Assembly (NCBI GenBank): GCA_964390465.1
Contig: CAYMIJ010000014.1
Location: 1 to 64,000, forward strand
DNA: 64,000 nucleotides
Direction: 5' to 3'
Origin: JADZAI01 sp964390465
GTDB lineage: Bacteria > Pseudomonadota > Alphaproteobacteria > Micropepsales > Micropepsaceae
Shown here piece after piece: positions 16,389-24,304 of the stretch; within the stretch, counting starts at the first letter, position 1; each line of letters starts with the position of its first letter. Both the position numbers and the translations under genes were made by a program. The notes under the pieces were generated by a model that had not been told where the DNA came from, searched no databases, and saw only the letters and a program-made list of their open reading frames with translations.

Positions 16389-17858
16389 ATGTCGAAGCAA
16401 ATGGAAATCACGATCCACCGCATCGCCAAAGTGTTCCCGGAATTTTCCGATGACGCGATGGCGCTGCTGATCGAGGACATCAAGACGAACGGGCTCAACA
16501 TGCCCATCGTCTATGTCGAAACCGAAGACGGCAAGGCGGCGATCGTCGATGGGCGAAACCGCTACAAGGCGATCAAGAAACTCGGCGTCGATCCATGGGG
16601 CAGCAAAACCATCACTGGCCAGGCTGCGATGCGGTCCATTACCGTCCCCAAGGGGGAAGACGAAGACCTTTTCTTGGCGACGACGGCTCGCTCGCTCAAC
16701 ATGAATCGTCGACACCTGACGCCTTCGCAGATGGCGGCGGCTGCGGCGGAGCTTGCCGAAATCATCAAGAAGCGGGAAGCCGCTGTCGCCAAGGCCATGA
16801 CGGCTGCGGAGAAGGAGAAGGAAAAAGAGAAACAAGCGAAGGATCGCGAGAAAGCCATCGCCAAGGGCGAAACCGGAAACACGACGAGAGCCAAGGCTGC
16901 GCAAGCGACCGGGGCATCTCCGCGAGCGACCGGAGACGCCATGACGATCAAGAAGGAGTCTCCGGAACTGTTCCAAAAGGTTCAGGCTGGGGACATGACC
17001 ATCAACGAGGCGATGCGGGAACTGAAGGCCAAGAAGCAGCGAAAGGACTACGACGAGGCGGCGTCTGCGGCTCCGACCGAAGCCTCCGGCCTCTATGTCG
17101 TTCAGGCGATCGACATGCTGAACGGCGTCGTCGAGCGGCCTGGCCCTTACGACCTGATCTTCGCGGACCCGCCGTACAACATCGGGATCGGCTACAAGGG
17201 CTACAAGGACTCGGTTCCTGAAGAGGAGTTCGCATCCAGACTGAAGAAATGGGTGACGGCTCTCTCCAAGGTTCTCGCGCCGAAGGGTTCGCTGTTCCTG
17301 CTGGTTCCCGATTCGTTGGCGGCGTCAACCGACATGATCGCTCGCGGCATGGGCCTGCATCGGCGGTCCTGGATCATCTGGTACGAGTCGTTCGGTCAGT
17401 ACTTGAACGGCAACTTCGGCCGATGCCATCGCCACTTGCTCTACTACGTCGCGAACCCGAAGTCGTTCGTGTTCAACGAACACTTGCATCGTAAGCAGAG
17501 CGAGCGGCAGAAGATGGGCGACAAGCGAGCCAATCCGGACGGCAAAGTCCTGGAGGACGTTTGGTTCGACATCCCTCGGCTGGTGCAAAACAGCAAGGAG
17601 CGGATTGCGGAGTTCCCGACTCAGCTGCCGGTCGACCTTCCTCGTCGATGCATCGAAATCTGTTCCCTTCCAGGCGGAACGGTTCTCGATCCTTTCTGCG
17701 GTTCGGGAACGACGGGGGAAGCGGCCTTGACGGCCGATGGCGGTCCTCGTCAGTTCGTCGGGTTCGACGTGTCGCCGACATACGTCGAGATCGCCGACAA
17801 GAGGCTTGCGGCGGTCGCTGCCTCGATCCTGAAGAAAAGCGGCAAGGATAAGAAGTAA
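16389..17858 (+). CDS. ParB-like domain fused to a DNA (N4/N6) methyltransferase
   Basis: 489 residues; the start MSKQMEITIH is chosen because GGAG lies six bases upstream. The N-terminal part (about 1-100) is ParB-like (AMALLIEDIKTNGLNMPIVY...VDGRNRYKAIKKLG). A basic coiled-coil linker (about 120-200) follows. The C-terminal methyltransferase has DPPYNIG at about 258 (motif IV) and, later, LDPFCGSGTTGEAAL at about 434 (motif I), the order typical of beta-class amino methyltransferases. It probably modifies adenine N6 or cytosine N4 in phage DNA against host restriction. No cognate nuclease is seen nearby. Fusion with ParB is known in phages. Confidence 0.9.
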   Translation: MSKQMEITIHRIAKVFPEFSDDAMALLIEDIKTNGLNMPIVYVETEDGKAAIVDGRNRYKAIKKLGVDPWGSKTITGQAAMRSITVPKGEDEDLFLATTARSLNMNRRHLTPSQMAAAAAELAEIIKKREAAVAKAMTAAEKEKEKEKQAKDREKAIAKGETGNTTRAKAAQATGASPRATGDAMTIKKESPELFQKVQAGDMTINEAMRELKAKKQRKDYDEAASAAPTEASGLYVVQAIDMLNGVVERPGPYDLIFADPPYNIGIGYKGYKDSVPEEEFASRLKKWVTALSKVLAPKGSLFLLVPDSLAASTDMIARGMGLHRRSWIIWYESFGQYLNGNFGRCHRHLLYYVANPKSFVFNEHLHRKQSERQKMGDKRANPDGKVLEDVWFDIPRLVQNSKERIAEFPTQLPVDLPRRCIEICSLPGGTVLDPFCGSGTTGEAALTADGGPRQFVGFDVSPTYVEIADKRLAAVAASILKKSGKDKK

Positions 17859-18181
17859 TGACGAGCAGATTGCTCGGTATGCTCAAAGGCACGCGGTTCG
17901 ACGGCGACCCGCGTGCCTTTCGCGTCTTCATCACCGAAGCCTTCTTTTCCGAAGGGTCGCCTTGCGACTCGGTAACGGATGAGGAGCTTCTTTACCATCC
18001 AGACCAAGCGAAGTCGTTCTGCGAGTTCGTTCGGCGGGCGCTCTCCCAGGAAAGCACGACCTTCCTGGAAATGCTGTCCGACAAGATCATCCTAAAGGCT
18101 CTTACGGAGACTCGCAAACGTGGCGAGCGAACGAAGGAGCAGCTTCTTCGCACCAGCGCGAAAGGACGGCGGCGATCATGA
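17858..18181 (+). CDS. Hypothetical protein
   Basis: 107 residues, TAATG overlap with the methyltransferase stop. Helical; acidic middle (DSVTDEELLYHPDQAK) and strongly basic end (RKRGERTKEQLLRTSAKGRRRS). No family recognised. Coupling suggests co-regulation with the methyltransferase. Confidence 0.65.
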   Translation: MTSRLLGMLKGTRFDGDPRAFRVFITEAFFSEGSPCDSVTDEELLYHPDQAKSFCEFVRRALSQESTTFLEMLSDKIILKALTETRKRGERTKEQLLRTSAKGRRRS

Positions 18182-18555
18182 CGGAGGCCGAATACGGCTC
18201 GATCTATCGATCGGTGGTGACGGCGGCTCAGAATGCCGCCGCCGTCGTGCATGCGATTTCCCATGCCTCAGTCGCGGATCGCTTCGCGTCCGAACTCAGG
18301 TCGTCGATCGCGGTCATGGAGGAATCGCTGGCAGCGGACCCTTCTCGGGCGGCAGCGTCCGCGATGCTTTTGGAGTCCGCTGCCGGAATCTTGGGCGAAC
18401 TGTCCAAGTCCATCGCAACGCAAAATGGAGTCATTTCGGCGGTCGACGTGTACTTCAGGACCGGCAACGATGCGGAGCTTCGCGAGCGATACGCTGCGTT
18501 CGCGGAGCATCGGGCAAAAATGGCGAGCGCGGCAAGGGCGTTCGCCAGCAAGTGA
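18178..18555 (+). CDS. Hypothetical Ala-rich helical protein
   Basis: 125 residues, ATGA overlap with the previous gene. Almost entirely helical and Ala/Ser-rich (VVTAAQNAAAVVHAISHASV, AAASAMLLESAAGILGELSK). It could form a helical bundle. No family recognised. Confidence 0.65.
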   Translation: MTEAEYGSIYRSVVTAAQNAAAVVHAISHASVADRFASELRSSIAVMEESLAADPSRAAASAMLLESAAGILGELSKSIATQNGVISAVDVYFRTGNDAELRERYAAFAEHRAKMASAARAFASK

Positions 18556-18568
18556 AACGGAGTCCTTC

Positions 18569-18703
18569 ATGGATCGGTGGACTGTTCGCATCATCGTTCT
18601 GGCGATCGGCCTTGTCGCTGAGTTTGCGGGTTTCCTTTCGGGGAACCCGCTTCTCGCGATGGTCGGCGGCATCGTCATCATGTACTCAATGTTAATCCTC
18701 TAG
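18569..18703 (+). CDS. 44-residue membrane protein
   Basis: MDRWTVRIIVLAIGLVAEFA... then GNPLLAMVGGIVIMYSMLIL: two hydrophobic segments separated by a short FLSGNP turn, so a helical hairpin in the membrane is expected. GGAG occurs nine bases before the ATG. Small membrane hairpins in early phage operons often modulate host envelope functions, but nothing specific can be said. Confidence 0.6.
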   Translation: MDRWTVRIIVLAIGLVAEFAGFLSGNPLLAMVGGIVIMYSMLIL

Positions 18704-18710
18704 GTGAAAA

Positions 18711-19034
18711 ATGCACGGAGACGAGCAAGTTCGAGTCGAACCGAATGACCCTGACGCGAACGGCAAATGGCTGTTCTACGTCAATTTCTCCCAGGCACGG
18801 TTTCGCGCTTCCTCTCACGAAGAAGCCTTGCGGATCGTCGCGGCCTACTTCGATTGGTGCATTCGCGCCATGAAGGATCGGGCCGCCTTCGAGAAGGGGC
18901 ACGGGCTTCCGATCGAGGGATCGGACCCGACGGTCGAGCATATCGCTCCGATCGTTTCGGACCTGCAATCGCTGTCTCAGTATGACGGACCTGGCGGCGA
19001 ACACGTCGCGCACATCGATCGCTTTCCTGACTGA
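18711..19034 (+). CDS. Hypothetical protein
   Basis: 107 residues, seven bases after the previous stop. Sequence such as VNFSQARFRASSHEEALRIVAAYFDWCIRAMKDRAAFEKG is mixed alpha/beta with an acidic His-rich end (EHVAHIDRFPD). No family recognised. Confidence 0.65.
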   Translation: MHGDEQVRVEPNDPDANGKWLFYVNFSQARFRASSHEEALRIVAAYFDWCIRAMKDRAAFEKGHGLPIEGSDPTVEHIAPIVSDLQSLSQYDGPGGEHVAHIDRFPD

Positions 19035-19095
19035 CAGGAACGATTAGCGTCTAGGCGAACGAAACGGATGAAAAACTAAATTGGAGGCTATGCTC

Positions 19096-19476
19096 ATGAA
19101 ATTCGCGAGTGACTGGATAAAGCCGGATGTTTTTTATCGCGACCTGCCTGTCGATCGACCAACAGTCGTCTGCCTTTGCGGGTCGATCCGGTTTTACGAA
19201 GCATTTCAGAGAGCCAACTACGAAGAAACGATGGCCGGAAGAATTGTTCTGTCTGTTGGCCATTACCCGCACTCTCCAATGCTTGCTCACGGAGAAAGCG
19301 TCGGCTGCACGCCAGAACAGAAAGTAGCCCTCGATCGACTTCACTGCATGAAGATCGATCTTGCAGATGAAGTTTTCGTTCTGAACGTCGGCGGCTACAT
19401 CGGCGAATCGACACGAAAAGAGATCGAGCATGCGAAGAGGCAGTCGAAGCCGATTCGCTATCTCGAAAATTCCTGA
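19096..19476 (+). CDS. Nucleoside 2-deoxyribosyltransferase-like / DUF4406-like protein
   Basis: 126 residues; start at the second ATG after GGAGG (spacing 8). The fold signature is visible: a first strand TVVCLCGSIRF, then FQRANYEETM, a Cys/Gly-rich loop, a strand ADEVFVLNVGGYIGESTRKEIEHA and KPIRYL. This matches the small Rossmann-like nucleoside deoxyribosyltransferase superfamily, whose members exchange or cleave bases of deoxynucleosides. A nucleotide-metabolism role fits with the DUF3310 and DUF550 genes downstream. Exact chemistry uncertain. Confidence 0.72.
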   Translation: MKFASDWIKPDVFYRDLPVDRPTVVCLCGSIRFYEAFQRANYEETMAGRIVLSVGHYPHSPMLAHGESVGCTPEQKVALDRLHCMKIDLADEVFVLNVGGYIGESTRKEIEHAKRQSKPIRYLENS

Positions 19477-19505
19477 CATCAACACTTCAACCGGAGAATG
19501 CCGCC

Positions 19506-20933
19506 ATGGCGAAGGAAAAAGGCTTCAAGGATCGCATCAAGGAACTCATCCGAATCGATCCGGAGCAGATCGAAGACAATCCCAAGAACTGGCGGCACCA
19601 TTCTCCGCAACAGGCGGCGGAACTCAAAAAGGTGCTTGCCGAAATCGGCATCGCGGACGTTGCCATTGTCTACCCTGTCGGCAACGGCAAGTACCGACTC
19701 ATCGACGGCCATCTTCGTCGCAAGACGATCAGGCAGAAGATACCGGCGATCGTGCTGGACGTGAACGAGAAGGAAGCCGACAAGCTGCTTCTGTCGCTCG
19801 ACCCCATCGCCAGCATGGCTCAGGCGATCGAGTCGCGGCTCGACTCGCTTATCGAGAGCGTCGACCCCGACGAACTCCTGATGGCGGCTCTCCAGGGGAT
19901 TCCCTTCGTCAGCGAAGGGGACGCCAAGAGCGGCGAGGAGGCCATCCAGCGAATCGTCGACGCGACGAACGAAGAGATCATGGACGGCAATATCGTCGAG
20001 CTTGCCAGCGAGGCGTCGACCCCGACGCGTGGAATCGAGACAGCCCCACCCTCCGAAGGCTCAGGCGGCGTCGTTACGGATGTCGACCCTGAAGTCATCA
20101 AGGAAATGACGACTCCGGATGAATACGCGGGGATTGTCCAGTACCGAGAGCAAGTTCAGTTCCCGTCGTCGAATCGCTACGGCATTCCGGACCTTCGTCC
20201 CGACATGCTGTGCAACGTCTTGCCGACACGGACTTGGGGAGGGAATGGCGACAACATGGTGTCGGGACAGGTCTACCTATGCACTTGGGCGAACGCTGCC
20301 ATTCCTCCAGAAGCGGCCGGAAGCCTCCTCAACTTCTACTGCGACGATTACAAGTTTGAAGTCGTCTGGAATCAGCACGTTCAATTCCTTGAGCGGTTGA
20401 AGACGTACAAGCTTGCTGGCGTTTGCTCGCCTGACTTCTCGACATACTGGAAGCTTCCTCTCGCGATCAAGCTTTTCCAGAACTATCGGTCGCGGTGGGT
20501 CGCGCGCTACTGGCAGGAGGCGGGAATCCGAATCATCCCATCCCTTTCCAGAAGCGGCATCCCTGACTTGGCCGCCGAAGACTGCGCGGGGATGCCGAAG
20601 AACCCGCCGATCGTGTCGACGCAATGTCGCACCATGGGCCAAACCAAGGACGACAAGGAAAAGAGCCGAATGATCTGGTTGGCGTCGACGAATCGGCAAA
20701 TTCAGATTCTCGAACCCGAGAATGTAATCATCTACGGAGGAATGAATCATCGACAATGGTTGGAACCAGCATTGACGCCGGGTCCGACCTACCACTACGT
20801 TGAGTCTGTACTCGACGCTCGTCAACGTCGTCTCGCGGCGTTTCGGGACAAGAAGAAGAAACAGCGAGAGGCGCGGAGCGACGAAAAATCCGAGCCGCAA
20901 GAAGGCGGCGACGACGAGCAGAACAACGAATAA
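19506..20933 (+). CDS. ParB-like domain fused to DUF4417
   Basis: 475 residues. The N-terminus is ParB-like (IDPEQIEDNPKNWRHHSPQQ, YRLIDGHLRRKTI). Residues about 225-440 carry the DUF4417 pattern: AGVCSPDFSTYWKLPLAIKL, YRSRWVARYWQEAGIRIIPS and CAGMPKNPPIVSTQC. The C-terminus is a charged tail (KKKKQREARSDEKS). This is the second ParB-fusion protein within 4 kb. DUF4417 has no settled function. A DNA-binding or marking role next to the methyltransferase is inferred from context. Confidence 0.82.
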   Translation: MAKEKGFKDRIKELIRIDPEQIEDNPKNWRHHSPQQAAELKKVLAEIGIADVAIVYPVGNGKYRLIDGHLRRKTIRQKIPAIVLDVNEKEADKLLLSLDPIASMAQAIESRLDSLIESVDPDELLMAALQGIPFVSEGDAKSGEEAIQRIVDATNEEIMDGNIVELASEASTPTRGIETAPPSEGSGGVVTDVDPEVIKEMTTPDEYAGIVQYREQVQFPSSNRYGIPDLRPDMLCNVLPTRTWGGNGDNMVSGQVYLCTWANAAIPPEAAGSLLNFYCDDYKFEVVWNQHVQFLERLKTYKLAGVCSPDFSTYWKLPLAIKLFQNYRSRWVARYWQEAGIRIIPSLSRSGIPDLAAEDCAGMPKNPPIVSTQCRTMGQTKDDKEKSRMIWLASTNRQIQILEPENVIIYGGMNHRQWLEPALTPGPTYHYVESVLDARQRRLAAFRDKKKKQREARSDEKSEPQEGGDDEQNNE

Positions 20934-20944
20934 GGAGTCTTTCG

Positions 20945-21229
20945 ATGGCAAAGGCAAAGGCGAAACCGGCTGCGAAGAAGGCCGCTGCGAAGCGCGGACC
21001 CCAAAAGGCGGCTGCGGCGAAGAAGCCGAAGAAGGCTGCTGGCCGCAAGGCGACTGGGGCGGGCGGCGCGCCGCGAACTCCGACGATCGCTCAGGCGCGT
21101 CGTGCGTTCGGCGCGAAGCGAGGCGGCAACTTCGGTGCGGCCGGAACCAGCTTCAACATCGGCGGGTTCGGCGGCGGCGGCGGCGCTCGCGCCACGGTCG
21201 CCAAGACGCCCACCGGCGGTTCCAAGTAA
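20945..21229 (+). CDS. Histone-H1-like Lys/Ala-rich basic protein
   Basis: 94 residues. Residues 1-50 are a Lys-Ala repeat (KAKAKPAAKKAAAKRGPQKA and similar), like histone H1 or Hc1 C-terminal tails that bind DNA non-specifically. A Gly-rich segment (GGFGGGGG) follows. It is the last gene of the early operon and is followed by a strong terminator. It probably binds or compacts DNA; it could also be a virion-internal protein. Confidence 0.75.
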   Translation: MAKAKAKPAAKKAAAKRGPQKAAAAKKPKKAAGRKATGAGGAPRTPTIAQARRAFGAKRGGNFGAAGTSFNIGGFGGGGGARATVAKTPTGGSK

Positions 21230-21257
21230 AACTACCTGACGAACTCGCTCAGGCCAG

Positions 21258-21291
21258 CGCCGTCGAACTTCGGTTCGGCGGCGTTTTTCTT
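21258..21291 (+). terminator. Intrinsic terminator with UUCG loop
   Basis: 11-bp stem CGCCGTCGAAC / GTTCGGCGGCG (one T-G pair), TTCG tetraloop, then TTTTTCTTT. It ends the replication operon. Confidence 0.93.
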
Positions 21292-21547
21292 TGCCAACTA
21301 CTCCCTAAGAATGCAGGAATCAAAATTCTGCATTCTGCATGCAGTTTGTAGGTCGATGACTCGCCTTTTCTGGCGCTTTCGCCTCACAGCGAACCCTTGA
21401 TTTTCATAGCGCCAGTTCGTTCGAGCTATACCCATAAGGCACCCATAGCTTGAGCCAATTGGATCGATTCTAGGCTATTCCTGATCGATCCTAGAGCCAT
21501 AGCGTTTGTTCAGTGTACGATTGTTCATAAACCACTGGAGATGGGTC
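21292..21547. promoter_or_regulatory. Intergenic region before the accessory block, probable promoter
   Basis: No gene is seen. The region is AT-richer than its surroundings and contains inverted repeats (GAATGCAG / CTGCATTC near 21308-21335) and a near-repeat pair GGATCGATTCTAGG / GATCGATCCTAGAG near 21460-21500. No convincing -35/-10 pair was fixed; a regulated promoter is inferred from position behind a terminator and before a new gene run. Confidence 0.45.
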
Positions 21548-22249
21548 ATGGAAGAGTTGAAGACGGCAAGTAGAGTGTTTTCCGAGACGATGGAGATCCT
21601 TGACGAGATTAAGAAAGATTACCCGCTCGTCTTTCGCGACATCTGGCTTCGGATGACGGATAGCGTTCTGTCGACGAAGAGAACCGCCGACGAGTCCGAC
21701 CGGCTCATCGACGATCTGTTGGGAAACGTCGCATTCATGGGGCTTGCGGAGCTTCTGATTTGTGCGATGGGGACGCTGTGCAAATACCCTCATTCGATTC
21801 ACGCTGCCGCTCGGCGGCGAATTTACGAAAGGCTGAAAGAGTCGCCCGAATGCGGCCTTCGCGGGTTCGATCGCTGGATTGACGTGATTGTCGCATCCAT
21901 AGGCATGTCTGGCTATGAGCCCGCAGGCCAAACCGTCGTCTCGCAGACCGATATCGCTCCCTCCGTTCTTGACGATGCGGTCCAAGTCGTCGACGATCCG
22001 GTCCGGGCCGAGGATGATCCGGAACAAGTTCAGATCGGCGGCGACCACTACAAGAAGTACAAAATCCAGCCTATGTACTTCTGTCACGTCAACGGCATTC
22101 CCAAAACGGAGGGGGACGCCATCTGCTACACGATCAGGTGGCGGGACAAGGGCGGCATCGCCGACATCGACAAAGCGATCCATACCCTGCAACTCCTGCG
22201 GAAGTTCGCGATCGAGGAAGGCTTTCCCGAAAACGGAGGAACGAAATGA
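21548..22249 (+). CDS. DUF3310-domain protein with novel N-terminal domain
   Basis: 233 residues; start at ATG after CTGGAGATGG. The C-terminal part (about 160-230) has the DUF3310 signature: GGDHYKKYKIQPMYFCHVNG, then AICYTIRWRDKGGIADIDKA. Known DUF3310 phage proteins are linked to nucleotide kinase-like or DNA-end functions but lack a settled role. The first 120 residues (KTASRVFSETMEILDEIKKD...) are helical and not recognised, so this is a fusion longer than the usual DUF3310 protein. The stop overlaps the next start by ATGA. Confidence 0.75.
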   Translation: MEELKTASRVFSETMEILDEIKKDYPLVFRDIWLRMTDSVLSTKRTADESDRLIDDLLGNVAFMGLAELLICAMGTLCKYPHSIHAAARRRIYERLKESPECGLRGFDRWIDVIVASIGMSGYEPAGQTVVSQTDIAPSVLDDAVQVVDDPVRAEDDPEQVQIGGDHYKKYKIQPMYFCHVNGIPKTEGDAICYTIRWRDKGGIADIDKAIHTLQLLRKFAIEEGFPENGGTK

Positions 22250-22530
22250 TCCTGGTTCTTCAGTGCTACGTTTACGAAGGCGGCGACGAGCAATCGATTC
22301 GCGACAACTTCGCGGCTCGCGGGTTCCGCATCGTCAGCTGTCGGCTTCGCGGCTTCGTCATGCATCCGCATCGAGCGGAGCTTCGCGAAGTCGTCGTCGA
22401 GCCGGTCAGCGACAACGCGATCCGCGAGAGGTACTTCTACTCGTCCCGCAAGGACATGATCGATCTTGGCGGCTTCGTCAAGATCGTCGGGAGCAGCGAG
22501 CCTTCGGATGGCAAGGTTGCCACCATATGA
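22246..22530 (+). CDS. Small hypothetical protein ending in a palindrome
   Basis: 94 residues, ATGA overlap at both ends. Beta-rich (MILVLQCYVYEGGDEQSIRD, GFRIVSCRLRGFVMH). The last codons (SDGKVATI) come from a near-perfect copy of the interspersed palindrome that ends right at the stop. No family recognised. Confidence 0.65.
   Translation: MILVLQCYVYEGGDEQSIRDNFAARGFRIVSCRLRGFVMHPHRAELREVVVEPVSDNAIRERYFYSSRKDMIDLGGFVKIVGSSEPSDGKVATI
22507..22524. repeat. Interspersed palindrome copy 6 (one mismatch)
   Basis: GATGGCAAGGTTGCCACC, differing from the palindrome at one base. It forms the 3' end of a coding region (DGKVAT). Confidence 0.75.
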
Positions 22531-22775
22531 TCTGCCGAAACGTCAGAGTCCTTGCGGCTCAAGAAGGCTTGACCGTGGGCGACATCATCGAAGCCCTCGC
22601 TTCTAGCGGGATCGGTGCGGTCGCTCGTGGTCGAGGGATCGCGCTCTCCACCACCCCCGAAGGCTGGGCTTTGGGGGATCACGTCGTCGTTTCGATCGAA
22701 CGAATGGAAATCCGCTTCACCCTCGCCAGAGAAGGAGCCACGCATGCGAGACGGCCTAAATCCAGACCGAGTTAG
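22527..22775 (+). CDS. Small hypothetical protein
   Basis: 82 residues starting MICRNVRVLAAQEGLTVGDI, coupled by ATGA. A helix (DIIEALASSGIGAVARG) is followed by strands (LGDHVVVSIERMEIRFTL). Its 3' end overlaps the next gene by 32 bases, and the last residues (HARRPKSRPS) may be an artefact of that. No family recognised. Confidence 0.55.
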   Translation: MICRNVRVLAAQEGLTVGDIIEALASSGIGAVARGRGIALSTTPEGWALGDHVVVSIERMEIRFTLAREGATHARRPKSRPS

Positions 22776-23007
22776 GGAGTTCATTCGCCACTATGAAGCC
22801 GGGCTCCGGCAGGCGATCGTCGACAAGCCGCAGGATTATCCCTGGGTCGGGTCGCTCGACATTTCGGTCGTCGTTGACCGTATGCGGCAAGCGATCGCCG
22901 ACGGCACCTACAACCATGGCGGGCGAGGGTTCCTCCTGGCCTGCCGATCCATCGGCATCAAGCACACCAAGACTTCGATCGAAGCTTACCTAAGAGAAAG
23001 ATCATGA
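22744..23007 (+). CDS. Hypothetical protein, probable small helical DNA-associated protein
   Basis: 87 residues behind AGAAGGAG. Contains DRVREFIRHYEAGLRQAIVD and GFLLACRSIGIKHTKTSIEAYL. The C-terminal helix-turn-helix-like segment is similar in style to small phage DNA-binding proteins. Coupled by ATGA to the next gene. Confidence 0.65.
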   Translation: MRDGLNPDRVREFIRHYEAGLRQAIVDKPQDYPWVGSLDISVVVDRMRQAIADGTYNHGGRGFLLACRSIGIKHTKTSIEAYLRERS

Positions 23008-23282
23008 GGCCCGACGAGCTTCGCGTTCTTTCCCACGTCTTCGTTCGCGTATGGACCATCGGCTGCTCTTGGCGATGGGTCGTCCGCAACATGAAGGGGG
23101 AAGAGATCGACGGGGACGACGGTTGCATGTTCAAGGAAGAATGCGTGCAGACCGCCAACGCTGCCGCAGAAGTCGCCGACGAATGCATGGGCGACGTGGA
23201 CCGTTATTGGGAGGCTGTCGCGCGCGGCGCGGCCCTCGCCGGAAGGACATCAAACCTAAAGTTGAGGAGAAGGATCACATGA
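23004..23282 (+). CDS. Small hypothetical protein
   Basis: 92 residues, coupled on both sides. Trp/Cys-containing start (VFVRVWTIGCSWRWVVRNMK) then acidic helical part (AAEVADECMGDVDRYWEAVA). No family recognised. Confidence 0.6.
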   Translation: MRPDELRVLSHVFVRVWTIGCSWRWVVRNMKGEEIDGDDGCMFKEECVQTANAAAEVADECMGDVDRYWEAVARGAALAGRTSNLKLRRRIT

Positions 23283-23956
23283 CGAAGCCGCTCGCGGGAA
23301 TGACGTTGATGGAAACTTACGCCTTCCTTCAGGAAATGGTCGGGCAGGGCGAAGACGACCTGGGCGAGCGAATCAAATGGATTCTCCATAAGTACCGTAG
23401 CGATCTTCACCTGGAGACTTTCAAGTTCTCCGTTAAGCCGAACGGCAACGAGATTGAGTTCGTCGTGAAGTGCGATATCGGCAAGGGGCGGCAGACGTAC
23501 CACGCAAAACTAGCAATTCCCTATGTGCTGCCGTTTGCCGATGCGAGCCCGCGAGCGTTTCGCGAGATCGTCATCGCCAAGTTCTCGGAAATGGCTGCTA
23601 CGGAAATTTACAACATGAAGATCGGTTACGATTTCCAGGACTTTTGGAATGCTCAGTCGGATTGGTCGCAAGCGACTTTCGGCCTTGACAGCGTTCGCGG
23701 GCCGATCGGGCCGCTGAAGCATCTCGCCAAGGAAGCCAAAGAGGCGTCCGAGGCTCCCGGCGACATCATCGAGTATGCGGACCTTCTGTTTCTCGTCGTC
23801 GACGCGACTCGCCGCGCCGGATTCACGGCACGCCAACTGCTTGACGCATGCTTCGAGAAGCTGGCGGTCAACCGACAGCGGACGTGGCAGAAGCCGACTT
23901 CTCCTGACGAAGCGGTGGAACATGTCCGAGAAGTAGAGCCACGTCACTCGTTGTGA
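23279..23956 (+). CDS. dNTP pyrophosphohydrolase-like (DUF550/MazG-type) with extra N-terminal domain
   Basis: 225 residues from the ATG overlapping the previous stop. The C-terminal part (about 120-215) has the DUF550 pattern: WSQATFGLD, GPIGPLKHLAKEAKEA, an acidic EYADLLFLVVDATRRAGF and KLAVNRQRTW. DUF550/MazG-type enzymes remove pyrophosphate from dATP or dGTP. The Lys-x2-Glu-x3 metal-binding helices are conserved here. The N-terminal 110 residues are a separate beta-rich domain not recognised. Related MazZ enzymes take part in diaminopurine DNA synthesis, but neither PurZ nor DatZ was recognised in this window. Confidence 0.78.
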   Translation: MTKPLAGMTLMETYAFLQEMVGQGEDDLGERIKWILHKYRSDLHLETFKFSVKPNGNEIEFVVKCDIGKGRQTYHAKLAIPYVLPFADASPRAFREIVIAKFSEMAATEIYNMKIGYDFQDFWNAQSDWSQATFGLDSVRGPIGPLKHLAKEAKEASEAPGDIIEYADLLFLVVDATRRAGFTARQLLDACFEKLAVNRQRTWQKPTSPDEAVEHVREVEPRHSL

Positions 23957-23961
23957 CGTGG
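23939..23961 (+). other. 9-bp hairpin at the end of the DUF550 gene
   Basis: CCACGTCAC-TCGTT-GTGACGTGG overlaps the stop codon. A run of nine T occurs 20 bases later, directly before the GGAGG of the next gene, so weak termination or mRNA protection are both possible. Confidence 0.5.
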
Positions 23962-24001
23962 ACCAGCCGGTAGGAGACACTTTTTTTTTGGAGGATTGAT
24001 T

Positions 24002-24304
24002 GTGGCAAAGACAAAAACGGACGTTTCCGAACGTCCAGTCATCGTGACGACCGCTAACAAGGGCGTCTTTTTCGGATATGCGACCGACACCGACGGCGAC
24101 CAAATCAAACTCTCTCGCGCTCGAAATTGTCTCTATTGGTCGGCGGACTGCAAAGGCTTCCTCGGCCTGGCGACCACTGGCCCAACGAAGTCTTGCCGCA
24201 TTGGCCCCGCCGCTCCCGGCATCACGCTCCGCAATATCACGGCAGTCCTCGAGGTTACTCCTGAGGCCGTGCAATCTTGGGAGGATGCGCCGTGGAAAAG
24301 CTAG
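24002..24304 (+). CDS. DUF6948-like small phage protein
   Basis: 100 residues from GTG; GGAGG seven bases upstream decides this start. The core GVFFGYATDTDGDQIKLSRA, CLYWSADCKGFLGLATTGP and a final ITAVLEVTPEAVQSWEDAPW matches, as I recall it, a widespread small phage family of unknown function. It overlaps the next gene by 13 bases. Confidence 0.68.
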   Translation: MAKTKTDVSERPVIVTTANKGVFFGYATDTDGDQIKLSRARNCLYWSADCKGFLGLATTGPTKSCRIGPAAPGITLRNITAVLEVTPEAVQSWEDAPWKS

